Shown here one piece after another: positions 17,901 to 25,640 of a stretch of DNA of 34,609 nucleotides. Positions within the stretch are counted from its first letter, which is position 1. The number at the start of each line of letters is the position of its first letter. The translations under genes were made by a program, and so were the position numbers. The DNA lies in contig JANQFY010000436.1 of the NCBI GenBank assembly GCA_028277585.1, positions 1 to 34,609 on the forward strand, written 5' to 3'. The notes below the pieces were generated by a model, which did no database searches, was not told the origin of the DNA, and saw only the letters and a program-made list of their open reading frames with translations. The stretch is from Sedimentisphaerales bacterium (lineage in GTDB: Bacteria > Planctomycetota > Phycisphaerae > Sedimentisphaerales > Anaerobacaceae).

Positions 17901-19469
17901 CGTGATATCTACGTCAGTAAGATGCCCGCCGGGGCGGCGGACTTCACAGCTCCCGCTCAGTTGACGACAGATTCGGGCGATCAGGCCCACCCAAGGCTGG
18001 CGATCGGACAGGATGACAAACTCTACGTCGTATGGCAGGACAACCGACGAGGTGATTGGGACATCTATGCTCGAACTTCGGCTGATGGCGTGAACTGGTC
18101 CACTGTGACGCGGGTCACTGAATCTGACGATCACCAGACACACCCCGTCATTGCCATCGACAGCCGATCGCCCAGCACCGCCTATCTCGCCTGGCAGGAC
18201 AGCAGCGCGGGGCATGAAGACATCTACGTCACCAGTTCGAGTGATGGGCTCGCGGTGAGTTCGACCGCGCGAGTCACTTCGAACGCGGCCGATCAGACCG
18301 AGCCGCACCTGGCAACCGATGACTCAGGGGTGGTCTATCTCGTCTGGACCGATATGCGGAACGGATCGGCTGACATCTATGGTGCCGACTCGGCATCAGG
18401 TCCTTGGACCAATGTCGCGGTGGCAAGCGGGGCCGGAGATCAGACTTCTCCTCACGTGGCAATGGAAGCGACGGGGACCATGCTGCATTTCCTTTGGTGC
18501 GATGATGCCTTGGGAAACAGTGACATTCGCTATGCGTCTTCGGATGGAATGCCCAGCAGCGCTCTGGTTGGGGTTCGGGTCGTTGATGACACGTCGGGCG
18601 CGGATCAGACGAGCCCGACCCTTGCCGTTCATGGAGCCGCGGGAGCCGGGCTGGAGGTCTTCGCCTGCTGGCGCGACGAGCGGAACGTCGGCTCGGCCGG
18701 GATCGATACAGATCTGTACTTCGCCGATGTCGAGACAGGAGATGAGGCGAATGTCCTTGTAGGTGATGGAGGAACCGGTTCCCATCAGGGTGAGCCGGCC
18801 CTGGGGGTCGATCCCAACGGCTACCCCTACGTTGTCTGGGCCGACGGCCGCAACGCCAACGAGGAAATCTACTTCGCGGGCAACTCTCACACGGATACCC
18901 GCGACGTGGATTCCGGTACGGTTTCGGCATCGACGGGGGAAACGGTTGGCGCGGCTTCACCGACCGCGGCCGGCGATGTGTCGGTTGCAATTCCCGGCGG
19001 GGCGTGTCCTCATGATGTGACTGTCACGATCGCTGAGATCGAGAACCCGCAGTTTGCCACTTCGCAACGCGCGCTGGCATACGAGTTTGTTCCCAGCGGT
19101 CTGCAGTTCAGTACGCCGGTGACGATCACGATCCCCTATGCCGTCGCGGATTTCCCGAATGGCGCGCCGACGCCCTATTGGTACGATTCTCAGACGGACG
19201 ACTTGAGCCAGCAGGGAATCACGGACATCGAGTCTGTGGTTCTTTCCGAGACCGTCCACGCCCTGCGTTTCAAGACAACGCACTTCACGCCGTACGGTCT
19301 TCTCGAGACCGCCTCTGGCGGGGGAGGTGGTGGTGGAGGAGGCGGAGGGGGCTGCTCTGTTGCAGCAGCGGGGCAGGTGAGTCCTCTCGGTTTCCTCCTG
19401 CCCTATATGGGTCTGGCCTTCTACGTATTCATTCTCCGCTGGAAGGACCGAAAACGCAGGCCGGCCTGA
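14946..19469 (+). CDS. Giant secreted multidomain beta-helix/beta-propeller surface protein with Gly-Cys C-terminal anchor
   Basis: A 1507-residue exported protein. A signal peptide (MADHLKTSILTIILLASSCSLGA) follows a GTG start preceded by AAGG eight bases upstream; the extra 27 codons of the longer frame are hydrophilic and unlikely. Order of parts, in rough residues: right-handed beta-helix 20-540 ending in the DIGAYE motif; fibronectin type III 541-640; two putative Ig/cadherin-like domains 648-830; a further Ig-like (Big-type) domain 831-943; seven repeats of about 54 residues with W-x-D-x-R-x-G-x-x-D-I-Y, fitting a seven-bladed propeller, 970-1318; a ZU5-like beta domain 1322-1455; twelve glycines, Cys-Ser, a hydrophobic helix and RWKDRKRR. 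The tail is like the Gly-Cys sorting tails handled by proteases other than exosortase. Probable adhesin or glycan-binding protein; the beta-helix could also be a lyase or epimerase. Confidence 0.8.
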   Translation: MADHLKTSILTIILLASSCSLGATIFVDNQLANDCTAGQYSIAQRDSSGSDGNAYSTPEAAASVAVAGDTIYFRAGTYSQTERIVISNKSGTSSSAKITFANYNSEVVVIDGTNVPSLAYYGLFSILGSDYIVLRGMRIRSYAQMGVVYRNSEHGEIVDCVVEDMGQFGVYLYSASDYTTVDNVVSRNNGLRAIVVEDSNHVTVAHSTCHDNAAFGILLRGCSHCLIDRNECFRNGMGLSVLWHDSIALKSTHNTISNNLFHDNAVIPEHADGMDISTGSTHTTVTGNIVYGNSDDGIDVSTGSGATGDASNLYATVTDNIAFDNGDGPAGEGDGNGIKVSTNNGGGHVVARNISFDNERGGFDQDKALGYPANFFYHNSATHNGSDSGRGAHSGFVMDAPSLPQDEDAILYNNIAMGNASKDLHRSNDQAVNDSDYNFWGDGDFVSGMDAHSLSGDPLFQNPDLAVDTTFDSDWTIDEKLEYIRSQVREKFSLRAGSEAVDRGVVISGYHNAAPGDGAGDGVVWYGSAPDIGAYEIALGTVPDVTVSSTSRNSATLTWNAPSRDTYRDPNHYDIRYSTSPLNESNWDTASRVQGQPMPAGSGTAQSFTITGLNPGETYYVAVRTGDELENSSLLSTVVSAATTSTGNSAPLLGATGNQSVFETQPLTFTVSATDADNDALTYTAANVPTGAAFTPATRTFTWTPTRAQIGTYHVTFQVDDGQVTVSETITITVSVLPNHAPELAQVGDQSASEGTLLSFTVSATDEDGDTLSFTATGLPSGANFSDRLFTWVPTYDQAGSYPVTFTVSDGDLTDSEAITLVVANVVPDLTAPTASAVYPSANAIQIPQNALVNLTVSDAGRGVDADTVVIRVKGQVIYVGNVASYDSASGTCRRTGSEASYSYSYQPDADYGFDEEIAVRVDASDLAGNAMSAFSYSFTTEMRAFGFNKTASWGPSNTDKGRPATACDSSGTVWVVYHAGPTGQRDIYVSKMPAGAADFTAPAQLTTDSGDQAHPRLAIGQDDKLYVVWQDNRRGDWDIYARTSADGVNWSTVTRVTESDDHQTHPVIAIDSRSPSTAYLAWQDSSAGHEDIYVTSSSDGLAVSSTARVTSNAADQTEPHLATDDSGVVYLVWTDMRNGSADIYGADSASGPWTNVAVASGAGDQTSPHVAMEATGTMLHFLWCDDALGNSDIRYASSDGMPSSALVGVRVVDDTSGADQTSPTLAVHGAAGAGLEVFACWRDERNVGSAGIDTDLYFADVETGDEANVLVGDGGTGSHQGEPALGVDPNGYPYVVWADGRNANEEIYFAGNSHTDTRDVDSGTVSASTGETVGAASPTAAGDVSVAIPGGACPHDVTVTIAEIENPQFATSQRALAYEFVPSGLQFSTPVTITIPYAVADFPNGAPTPYWYDSQTDDLSQQGITDIESVVLSETVHALRFKTTHFTPYGLLETASGGGGGGGGGGGGCSVAAAGQVSPLGFLLPYMGLAFYVFILRWKDRKRRPA

Positions 19470-19564
19470 TATCGAGCTGCTTGCTATTGACGCCCTTTCT
19501 TCTGTCGACATGTGAACCTGTGCTCCCCGGCGCAAGCGGCGAGGGCGTATGAGCCCATACCTGA

Positions 19565-19606
19565 CCATCCGAGGACCTCTCTCAGACCTTGGATGGGCCT
19601 CTTTTG
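19565..19606 (+). terminator. Rho-independent terminator after the giant secreted protein
   Basis: CCATCCGAGG (19565-19574) pairs with CCTTGGATGG (19587-19596) with one G-T wobble around a 12-base loop. GCCTCTTTTG follows directly. Position 96 bases after the stop fits termination of the upstream unit. Confidence 0.6.
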
Positions 19607-19643
19607 TTCGGCGTGAATCCCAATCCTGATGAAAGGACGCACG

Positions 19644-21380
19644 ATGAACAAGCTTACGGCAACCGTTCACTGGCAAGAGAAGAACCAAGAGCTGATCGCG
19701 AAAGACCGGGTATTCTCACATTCCCATTTGGATCTTGCGATTGAGAGGGCCGGTGTGTTCACCTTCGATGATGCGGGCTATTCCTACAACTCCGAAACGG
19801 GCGTGCTTGTCTCCATCATCGGCTACGTCGCCAACATTGGTGAGATCGGTGCCCGTCTCGGATGCGAGCGGGAAGACGATGTAGAGGTGGTTGAAAGGCT
19901 CTACTCGACAATAGCAGAACGGCGCATGGCGTCGGTGCTGGAGCAACTCGATGGGGTTTTCTTTGTATTGGTTCATGACGAGAAGTGCGGGAAGACCTAC
20001 CTCGCCCAGTCGGAGTTTGGCTGCCCCCTGCCTGTCTACTACGCGAACACTCCCGAGAAACTCGTGGTCAGCACCAGTCTGAAAGCACTGCTCCAGACAG
20101 CCGGCATCAGCAGGAGCTTTCAGCCATCTGCCGTCAGGGACTTCATGTCCTACAGCGAGATCGTATCGGATGAGAACACCCTGGTCGAAGGTGTCAAGAA
20201 GCTGGTTACGCAGAGGAACGTGGTTGTCGATATTCGTTCCAGGAGTATAGGATATGAGACATTCAGGGGCAGGCAAGAAACTCTATCCAAAGAGGACGCT
20301 GAGGCCCGATTGATCGACTCGATTGGGGACAGTATCAGGCAACTGTCCGAGCAACTCAAGGCGCCGGACTTCGCCCTGACACTGACGGGAGGCTTCGACA
20401 GCAATCTGATGCTCTCTGTTCTTAACGCCGACGAGAGGGCCGCGATTACGGCAGTCACCATCAACGGGGGCGGCGCCACGAATGAGATTCCCGCGGTGCG
20501 ACACGTACTGCAGTTCTACCCGCCGGAGAAGGTCAAATGCCTGACGCATACCATGCACAGCTCGGTATTCAGCTCAATGCCGGATGTTGTGTGGGCCCTG
20601 GAAGGCTACATGGTTCAGAGTGGAATGTTGCTTAGATACGCGCTTTCGAAGTTGGTCAAAGACGCGGGGCACAACGTCGTCTTCCTGGGGTCCGGCGCCG
20701 ATCCGGTTCTGAATTCCGACATGGGGCCGGGGGGCAACAAAGTGTACGAGCCCTATGGAGACGCCTTGCGACACGGTGTCATCCGAGAGCTCAAGAAGTC
20801 AGTTCGCAACATCTGCAAGCGGAGTTTCATTGGGGACATTCACTTCGGCCGCAAAGGAGAGACGGAGGAGCACTGGATCAGAAGAAAGTCACTGCGTGCC
20901 GGAAATCGGGAACGATACAACACGCAAATCGACTACAACATGAAGATGCACGAACTGATGCTGAACAGCTTCGGCATCCAGGGCTTGTATCCGTTCATAA
21001 ACAGGCGCACCGTTCAATGTGCCGCACCGCTTCGCTCCAGGAATTCCGACAAGGCGCTCTATAAGCAGAAAGTCAGAGAGCACTTGGGCCCGGAGATGTC
21101 TACGGTATTGAAGAAGAGCGGCAGTGTGGTCGACACCGAGGACCTCTTCGAGGCGAACGGCCACTGGCTAGAGAAGATGTCTGCCAATGGCTTCCTGCAA
21201 AGGGTCGTGCCCGCGGACGTAGCCAGACGAGTTCGCCGGAATCCAACTCCCTTCCAAGGTTCGCTGTTGAAGGTATTGTACCTTCGTCTATTCGAGAAAC
21301 TGATCCTGTCCGGCGAATATGACGATAAGTTCGGAGATCCACACGTCGGGGTTCCTCTGGAAGGCGTACTCCGTCCGTAG
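19644..21380 (+). CDS. Asparagine synthase-like amidotransferase lacking the glutaminase cysteine
   Basis: A 578-residue protein with the two-domain layout of class II glutamine amidotransferases. The N-terminal half resembles the Ntn glutaminase fold (VSIIGYVANIGEI, LEQLDGVFFVLVHDE, STSLKALL), but the mature protein begins MNKLTATVHWQ and has no Cys2 for glutamine hydrolysis. The C-terminal half has a PP-loop LTGGFDSN (about 247-254; usual SGGxDS), so ATP binding is likely. Relatives occur in exosortase/EPS loci as the so-called XrtA/PEP-CTERM amidotransferase. It may form an amide on a glycan or peptide from free ammonia or another amine, as beta-lactam synthetases do, or be non-catalytic. 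The ATG at 19644 has AAAGGA (19632-19637) six bases upstream; the ATG at 19629 precedes it with no such site. Confidence 0.8.
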   Translation: MNKLTATVHWQEKNQELIAKDRVFSHSHLDLAIERAGVFTFDDAGYSYNSETGVLVSIIGYVANIGEIGARLGCEREDDVEVVERLYSTIAERRMASVLEQLDGVFFVLVHDEKCGKTYLAQSEFGCPLPVYYANTPEKLVVSTSLKALLQTAGISRSFQPSAVRDFMSYSEIVSDENTLVEGVKKLVTQRNVVVDIRSRSIGYETFRGRQETLSKEDAEARLIDSIGDSIRQLSEQLKAPDFALTLTGGFDSNLMLSVLNADERAAITAVTINGGGATNEIPAVRHVLQFYPPEKVKCLTHTMHSSVFSSMPDVVWALEGYMVQSGMLLRYALSKLVKDAGHNVVFLGSGADPVLNSDMGPGGNKVYEPYGDALRHGVIRELKKSVRNICKRSFIGDIHFGRKGETEEHWIRRKSLRAGNRERYNTQIDYNMKMHELMLNSFGIQGLYPFINRRTVQCAAPLRSRNSDKALYKQKVREHLGPEMSTVLKKSGSVVDTEDLFEANGHWLEKMSANGFLQRVVPADVARRVRRNPTPFQGSLLKVLYLRLFEKLILSGEYDDKFGDPHVGVPLEGVLRP

Positions 21381-21462
21381 CGGTTCTCTATCAGCGGCAG
21401 CGAAACGCAACGTCAAGTCGATGGAACAGGCGGCAAGACAGAGATAGATCGGGAAGACATCA

Positions 21463-23607
21463 ATGGAACAGGTTACACAGCAACTGAAATCTGGTGAACT
21501 CGTCGTGCGGGAGGTTCCTTGGCCCAACGTTGGCCCGGGGATGGTGCTGGTTCGCAACCACTATTCGCTCATCAGCTCCGGCACCGAGGGCGCGAAGGTC
21601 GAGACGGCCCGGAAGAGCCTGCTGGGCAAGGCCAAGGAGCGGCCGCAGCAGGTCAAGCAGGTACTTGATTCGCTCAAGACCAAGGGCCCCGTACAGACCT
21701 ACCGGGCGATCATGAAAACCCTGGATGCGTACTCGCCCCTGGGCTATAGTTCGGCCGGGGCGGTCATCGAACTCGGGGCCGGAATTGAGGATCTTCGCGT
21801 CGGCGCGAAGGTCGCGTGTGCCGGGGCCGGCTACGCCAATCACGCGGAGGTGGTGTGCGTGCCTCGAAACCTGTGCGTGAAGCTCCCGGACGACGCCGAT
21901 CTCAAGCGAGCCAGCTACAATACGGTGGGAGCCATCGCCCTGCAAGGTATCCGACAGGCCGACCTGCGCTTGGGGGAGAGTTGCGCTGTGATCGGTCTTG
22001 GACTGCTGGGGCAATTGACCGGTCTGATGTTGCGTGCCAGCGGGGTGAAGGTCTTTGGAATCGATATTGATGAAGGTGTCGTGGCGACGGCGTCGCAGCA
22101 CTGCTGTGAGCAAGCTTGGGTGCGGCAGTCGCCCGGCCTGGCCTCAAAGATCCAGCAGCGGACCGGAGGATTGGGCGTGGATGCGGTTATCATCACCGCA
22201 GGCACGGCCAGCCTCGACCCCATCAACTGTGCCGGAGAGTTGGCTCGGAAACGGGGCAGGGTGGTCGTGGTCGGCGCGGTGCCCACCGGTTTCGATCGGG
22301 ACCCACATTGGTATCGAAAGGAACTGGAATTGCGCATGTCGTGTTCCTACGGCCCTGGGCGCTATGACCTGGACTACGAAGAGAAGGGGGCCGAATACCC
22401 CGCCGCCTATGTGCGCTGGACCGAGAATCGAAATATGGAGGCGTTTCAGGAGTTGGTTCATTCGGGGCGGATTGACCTCGACTATCTGACGACGCATGAG
22501 TTTCCCCTCGAGGGCGCCTCCGAAGCCTACAACATGATTGTGAATCGCTCCGAGCCGTTCATGGGCATTGCCCTGAAGTATGATGTCACGAGGTCTTTGG
22601 AGAACGGGCGCGTCTCGGTGGCAGAGGCCAAGGGAACGGGGCGCGTGAATCTCGCGTTCATTGGAGCGGGCAGTTATGCGCAAGGGTACTTGCTGCCCTA
22701 TCTTCCCAAGAAGGATTCCGATGTCGTCTGCAAAGCAGTGATGACTCAATCCGGTACAACGTCCAAGCGTGTCGCGGAACGATTCGGGTTCGAGTGCTGT
22801 ACCGACCGAGAAGGGGACATTCTGAAGGACCCCAACATCAATACGGTCTTCATTGCGACACGTCACGATAGTCATGCTCAATACGTTCAGAAGTGCTTAG
22901 AAGCGGGCAAGCATGTGTTCGTGGAAAAACCGCTGTGTATCCGGGAAGAGGATATGGCGGGGATTCGTCTAGCAAGCGAGATGCACAGCGACCGGCATCT
23001 GGCGGTTGGATTCAACCGCCGTTTTGCCCCCTTAGCGGTTGAACTGAAGGAACAGATAGCGTCGGACCCGGTCTCGATGCTCTACCGAGTCAACGCCGGA
23101 GCGATTCCGCATGATACGTGGATACAGGACATGGAAATCGGCGGCGGGCGTATCCTCGGAGAGGTCTGCCATTTCGTCGACTTCTTGACTTGGATGTGCG
23201 GGGCGGCGCCTACCTGTGTATTCGCCTGCGCCTTGCCCGATCCACATGGCGCCAACGACACCGTGACCGTGAACCTGTCGTTTGCCAATGGCTCCATCGG
23301 TACCGTCAGCTACTTTGCCAACGGCTCGCGCGACCTGCCCAAGGAGTACATCGAGGTCTACTCCTCGGGTCTGACCGGAGTGATAGAGGACTTCAAGGAG
23401 ATGAAGGTCTACCGAAAGGGCAAACCCGCGAATCGACGTCTTCTCAACCAGGACAAAGGTCAGGCCAGCATGATGGAGCAGTTCCTGGAACGGATCAAGA
23501 CAGGAGGACGTCCCTTGATTTCACCGGACGAGATCTTCGCCGTGACGCAGGCCGGCTTCGCCATCCTGGAATCCATCAAGACGCGCCAAGCCGTGGCTGT
23601 TGAATAG
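21463..23607 (+). CDS. Bi-domain oxidoreductase: MDR alcohol dehydrogenase fused to Gfo/Idh/MocA
   Basis: A 714-residue fusion. Residues 1-375 form a medium-chain dehydrogenase: GroES-like start, LGYSSAGAVIELGAG, and the nucleotide loop GLGLLGQ (from Gly178). The usual GHE zinc motif is not seen, so zinc catalysis is doubtful. Residues 395-714 form a Gfo/Idh/MocA dehydrogenase with FIGAGSYAQG (from Phe399) and EKPL (488-491), the lysine-containing active-site motif. Such fusions are a known family in O-antigen and exopolysaccharide loci and are thought to oxidise or epimerise a sugar in two steps on nucleotide- or glycan-bound substrate. GGGAAG lies about eight bases before the ATG. The neighbours (amidotransferase upstream, toroid protein two genes downstream) suggest uronic acid or amide-sugar modification. 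Confidence 0.87.
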   Translation: MEQVTQQLKSGELVVREVPWPNVGPGMVLVRNHYSLISSGTEGAKVETARKSLLGKAKERPQQVKQVLDSLKTKGPVQTYRAIMKTLDAYSPLGYSSAGAVIELGAGIEDLRVGAKVACAGAGYANHAEVVCVPRNLCVKLPDDADLKRASYNTVGAIALQGIRQADLRLGESCAVIGLGLLGQLTGLMLRASGVKVFGIDIDEGVVATASQHCCEQAWVRQSPGLASKIQQRTGGLGVDAVIITAGTASLDPINCAGELARKRGRVVVVGAVPTGFDRDPHWYRKELELRMSCSYGPGRYDLDYEEKGAEYPAAYVRWTENRNMEAFQELVHSGRIDLDYLTTHEFPLEGASEAYNMIVNRSEPFMGIALKYDVTRSLENGRVSVAEAKGTGRVNLAFIGAGSYAQGYLLPYLPKKDSDVVCKAVMTQSGTTSKRVAERFGFECCTDREGDILKDPNINTVFIATRHDSHAQYVQKCLEAGKHVFVEKPLCIREEDMAGIRLASEMHSDRHLAVGFNRRFAPLAVELKEQIASDPVSMLYRVNAGAIPHDTWIQDMEIGGGRILGEVCHFVDFLTWMCGAAPTCVFACALPDPHGANDTVTVNLSFANGSIGTVSYFANGSRDLPKEYIEVYSSGLTGVIEDFKEMKVYRKGKPANRRLLNQDKGQASMMEQFLERIKTGGRPLISPDEIFAVTQAGFAILESIKTRQAVAVE

Positions 23608-23660
23608 CGACAATTCACATTTGTACCCCTCGGAATAGCGTTACTCGGGCGTAGAAGACT

Positions 23661-24320
23661 ATGGCGGTACGTATCCGGCCCAGGCTGTTGGTCAAGAAGC
23701 ACATCTATGTCCCCACCGTTCTCGGGTGGGTCCTGATCCTACTGTGTGTGTGTGCGCTGCCCTTAGCGGCCCTTCGCTTTGCCTATCCGTTCCTGGCCTA
23801 CAACCGCCCGAACCAGACCAGTGTATGCATCATCGAAGGATGGGTGCCCGATCAGATTCTCATGGAAGCCCTGCCGGCAGTCATGGGAGCCGATGACCAA
23901 CTGTTTGTCACAACCGGTGGACCGCTTCAGCTTGGGCACGAACTGTCGCGCTATCGAACTTACGCCGAATTGACTGAGGCGCGGCTCGCGAAGATGGGCA
24001 TCGACCCGGAGCGGATTGTGGCCGTGCCGAATAAGGCCGTGCAAAGAGATCGGACCCATGCCGCGGCGCTGGCCGTACGCGAATGGCTCCAGAAGCACCC
24101 CCGCGTAACCGGGGCCAACCTGGTCACCAAGGGGCCTCATGCCCGAAGGAGCTTCGTCATATTCAAGAAAGTCCTCCCCTCTTCATTTGAATTGGGAGTG
24201 TGTTCCGTACCTCCGAGAGGTTACGATCCACAGCGTTGGTGGGCTTCGAGTGAAGGATTCCGGACCGTGGTCTCCGAAGCGATCGCCTACACCTATGCCC
24301 GTATAGCGGGCCCGGATTGA
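23661..24320 (+). CDS. SanA/ElyC/YdcF-like membrane-anchored protein (DUF218)
   Basis: A 219-residue protein with one N-terminal membrane segment (about residues 17-40) and a periplasmic DUF218-like domain. Recognisable features are SVCIIEGWVPDQ at the first strand, LFVTTGGP, the helix ELSRYRTYAELTEARLAKMGI, VVAVPNKAVQRDRTHAAA and TKGPHARRSFVIFKKVL. The arginine/histidine-rich segment corresponds to the conserved patch of YdcF/SanA proteins. ElyC affects lipid-carrier use in E. coli envelope synthesis, so a role with undecaprenyl-linked glycan is plausible, but the reaction is unknown. SanA/YdcF-like genes are recurrent in exosortase loci. The start has only a weak ribosome site. Confidence 0.72.
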   Translation: MAVRIRPRLLVKKHIYVPTVLGWVLILLCVCALPLAALRFAYPFLAYNRPNQTSVCIIEGWVPDQILMEALPAVMGADDQLFVTTGGPLQLGHELSRYRTYAELTEARLAKMGIDPERIVAVPNKAVQRDRTHAAALAVREWLQKHPRVTGANLVTKGPHARRSFVIFKKVLPSSFELGVCSVPPRGYDPQRWWASSEGFRTVVSEAIAYTYARIAGPD

Positions 24321-24327
24321 TCCAGCG

Positions 24328-25506
24328 ATGATCGAGAGAACGAACTCAATAGCAGACGGCGTCGTCACGACCGTGGACGGGTTGTCGGACTATGTGGAAT
24401 CGTCCGACTATGCCGGGTACGATCCTTACGACGCGCTCAACAGCCCACTGATTCGCCTGCTCAGTTGCAGGTCGAAGATGCTGCGTATTGCATTCACCCA
24501 GGTTCTGCGCCGGTCTCCGCTGAACCTGCGCCCATTGCTGGGTGTCAAGAAAGGACACAATCCCAAAGGCATCGGGCTCTTTCTCTCGGGATACACCAAG
24601 CTCTTCAGGATCCATCAGGACGAAGCGTATCTCGTGAAGATCCGGCGCCTCCTGGATCGACTCGATGGTCTGAAATCTGTCAACTGCTCGGGGAATGCCT
24701 GGGGCTACAACTTCGATTGGCAATCGCGGGCGTTCTTTCGTCCCCAGGGCGTGCCTACAATCGTGAACACGGCTTTCATCGGCCATGCGTTGCTGGACTG
24801 CTACGAGTCCACGGGCCTGCAACGGGCTCTGGATATGGCGATCCCGATCATAGACTTCATCCTTCGGGACCTGCATCGAACGCAGGAGGGAGACGCATTC
24901 TGTTTCAGTTACACGCCTGTTGACACCGATGTCGTTCATAACGCGAATATGCTGGGCGCATCGATTCTCGCTCGGTTGGGCCGCTATGCGCAGGAGGCGC
25001 GGTGTGAGGATGCCGTGCGGGCGAGCCTTGCTTACTCAATGAACCATCAGCAGGAGGACGGATCCTGGTACTACGGGAATACCTGGGCGTATCGTTGGAT
25101 CGATTCGTTCCACACGGGGTTCAATCTCGAAGCGCTGCGTTATTGCTTCGCGGAGGGGCTCGCGGCAGAACACCGACACGCGTACGAAGCGGGCGTTCAG
25201 TACTATGCGGACCATTTCTTCCTGGACGATGGTACACCGAAGTACTACCACGATCGGATCTATCCCATTGACATCCATGCCCCGACCGAAGCGATCTGCT
25301 TCTTTGCCAGCATGGGGCCGGCGTATCGAGAACTAACGGATCGGATCCTCGCGTGGATGGTCACGAACATGCGCGCTCCGCAGGGATACTTCTACTCGAG
25401 AAAGACACGGTACGTCACCAACAAGATACCCTATATGCGCTGGGCGCAAGCATGGGTGTTTCGCGCTTTGACCGAGTACCTTCTGGCCTACAAGATGGAA
25501 TCATAG
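24328..25506 (+). CDS. Alpha/alpha-toroid protein of unknown function from EPS loci
   Basis: A 392-residue soluble protein with no signal peptide. It opens with YAGYDPYDALNSP, a motif I associate with a family in polysaccharide clusters that is often named delta-aminolevulinic acid dehydratase in databases; I see no porphobilinogen synthase active site, so that name should not be used. The body is a run of helical hairpins rich in aromatics (GNAWGYNFDWQSRAFF, QEDGSWYYGNTWAYRWIDSFHTGFNLEAL style segments), typical of (alpha/alpha)6 toroids such as polysaccharide lyases, epimerases and terpenoid-cyclase folds. His, Asp and Trp residues in DSFHTGFN and DIHAPTEAICFF may line the cleft. The start lies seven bases after the YdcF-like stop. 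A sugar-modifying role is inferred from context only. Confidence 0.6.
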   Translation: MIERTNSIADGVVTTVDGLSDYVESSDYAGYDPYDALNSPLIRLLSCRSKMLRIAFTQVLRRSPLNLRPLLGVKKGHNPKGIGLFLSGYTKLFRIHQDEAYLVKIRRLLDRLDGLKSVNCSGNAWGYNFDWQSRAFFRPQGVPTIVNTAFIGHALLDCYESTGLQRALDMAIPIIDFILRDLHRTQEGDAFCFSYTPVDTDVVHNANMLGASILARLGRYAQEARCEDAVRASLAYSMNHQQEDGSWYYGNTWAYRWIDSFHTGFNLEALRYCFAEGLAAEHRHAYEAGVQYYADHFFLDDGTPKYYHDRIYPIDIHAPTEAICFFASMGPAYRELTDRILAWMVTNMRAPQGYFYSRKTRYVTNKIPYMRWAQAWVFRALTEYLLAYKMES

Positions 25507-25640
25507 CATGCTCTGGTGGGCGGACACAGATTCGCCCGGCCGGTGCAATCAGCTCGAATCACAAGTACCGCCCCGTCCAGGGCGAGTCGCGAACCGAATC
25601 GCTTGACTCACTTCGCGCGGGGCTATCCGAGGTGTTGCAG

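Noticed and set aside
17466..18990. Long minus-strand open frames opposite the giant protein
   Set aside because: They are rich in Arg, Pro and His, show no domain, and reflect the GC-biased codon use of the plus-strand gene.
24328..25506. Delta-aminolevulinic acid dehydratase
   Set aside because: No porphobilinogen synthase metal or lysine motifs are present; the name is a recurrent database label for this EPS-locus family.
25353..25640. N-terminal extension of the EpsI-like protein
   Set aside because: It lies mostly inside the toroid gene in another frame, and GAGG plus the membrane helix mark the ATG at 25641 as the start.
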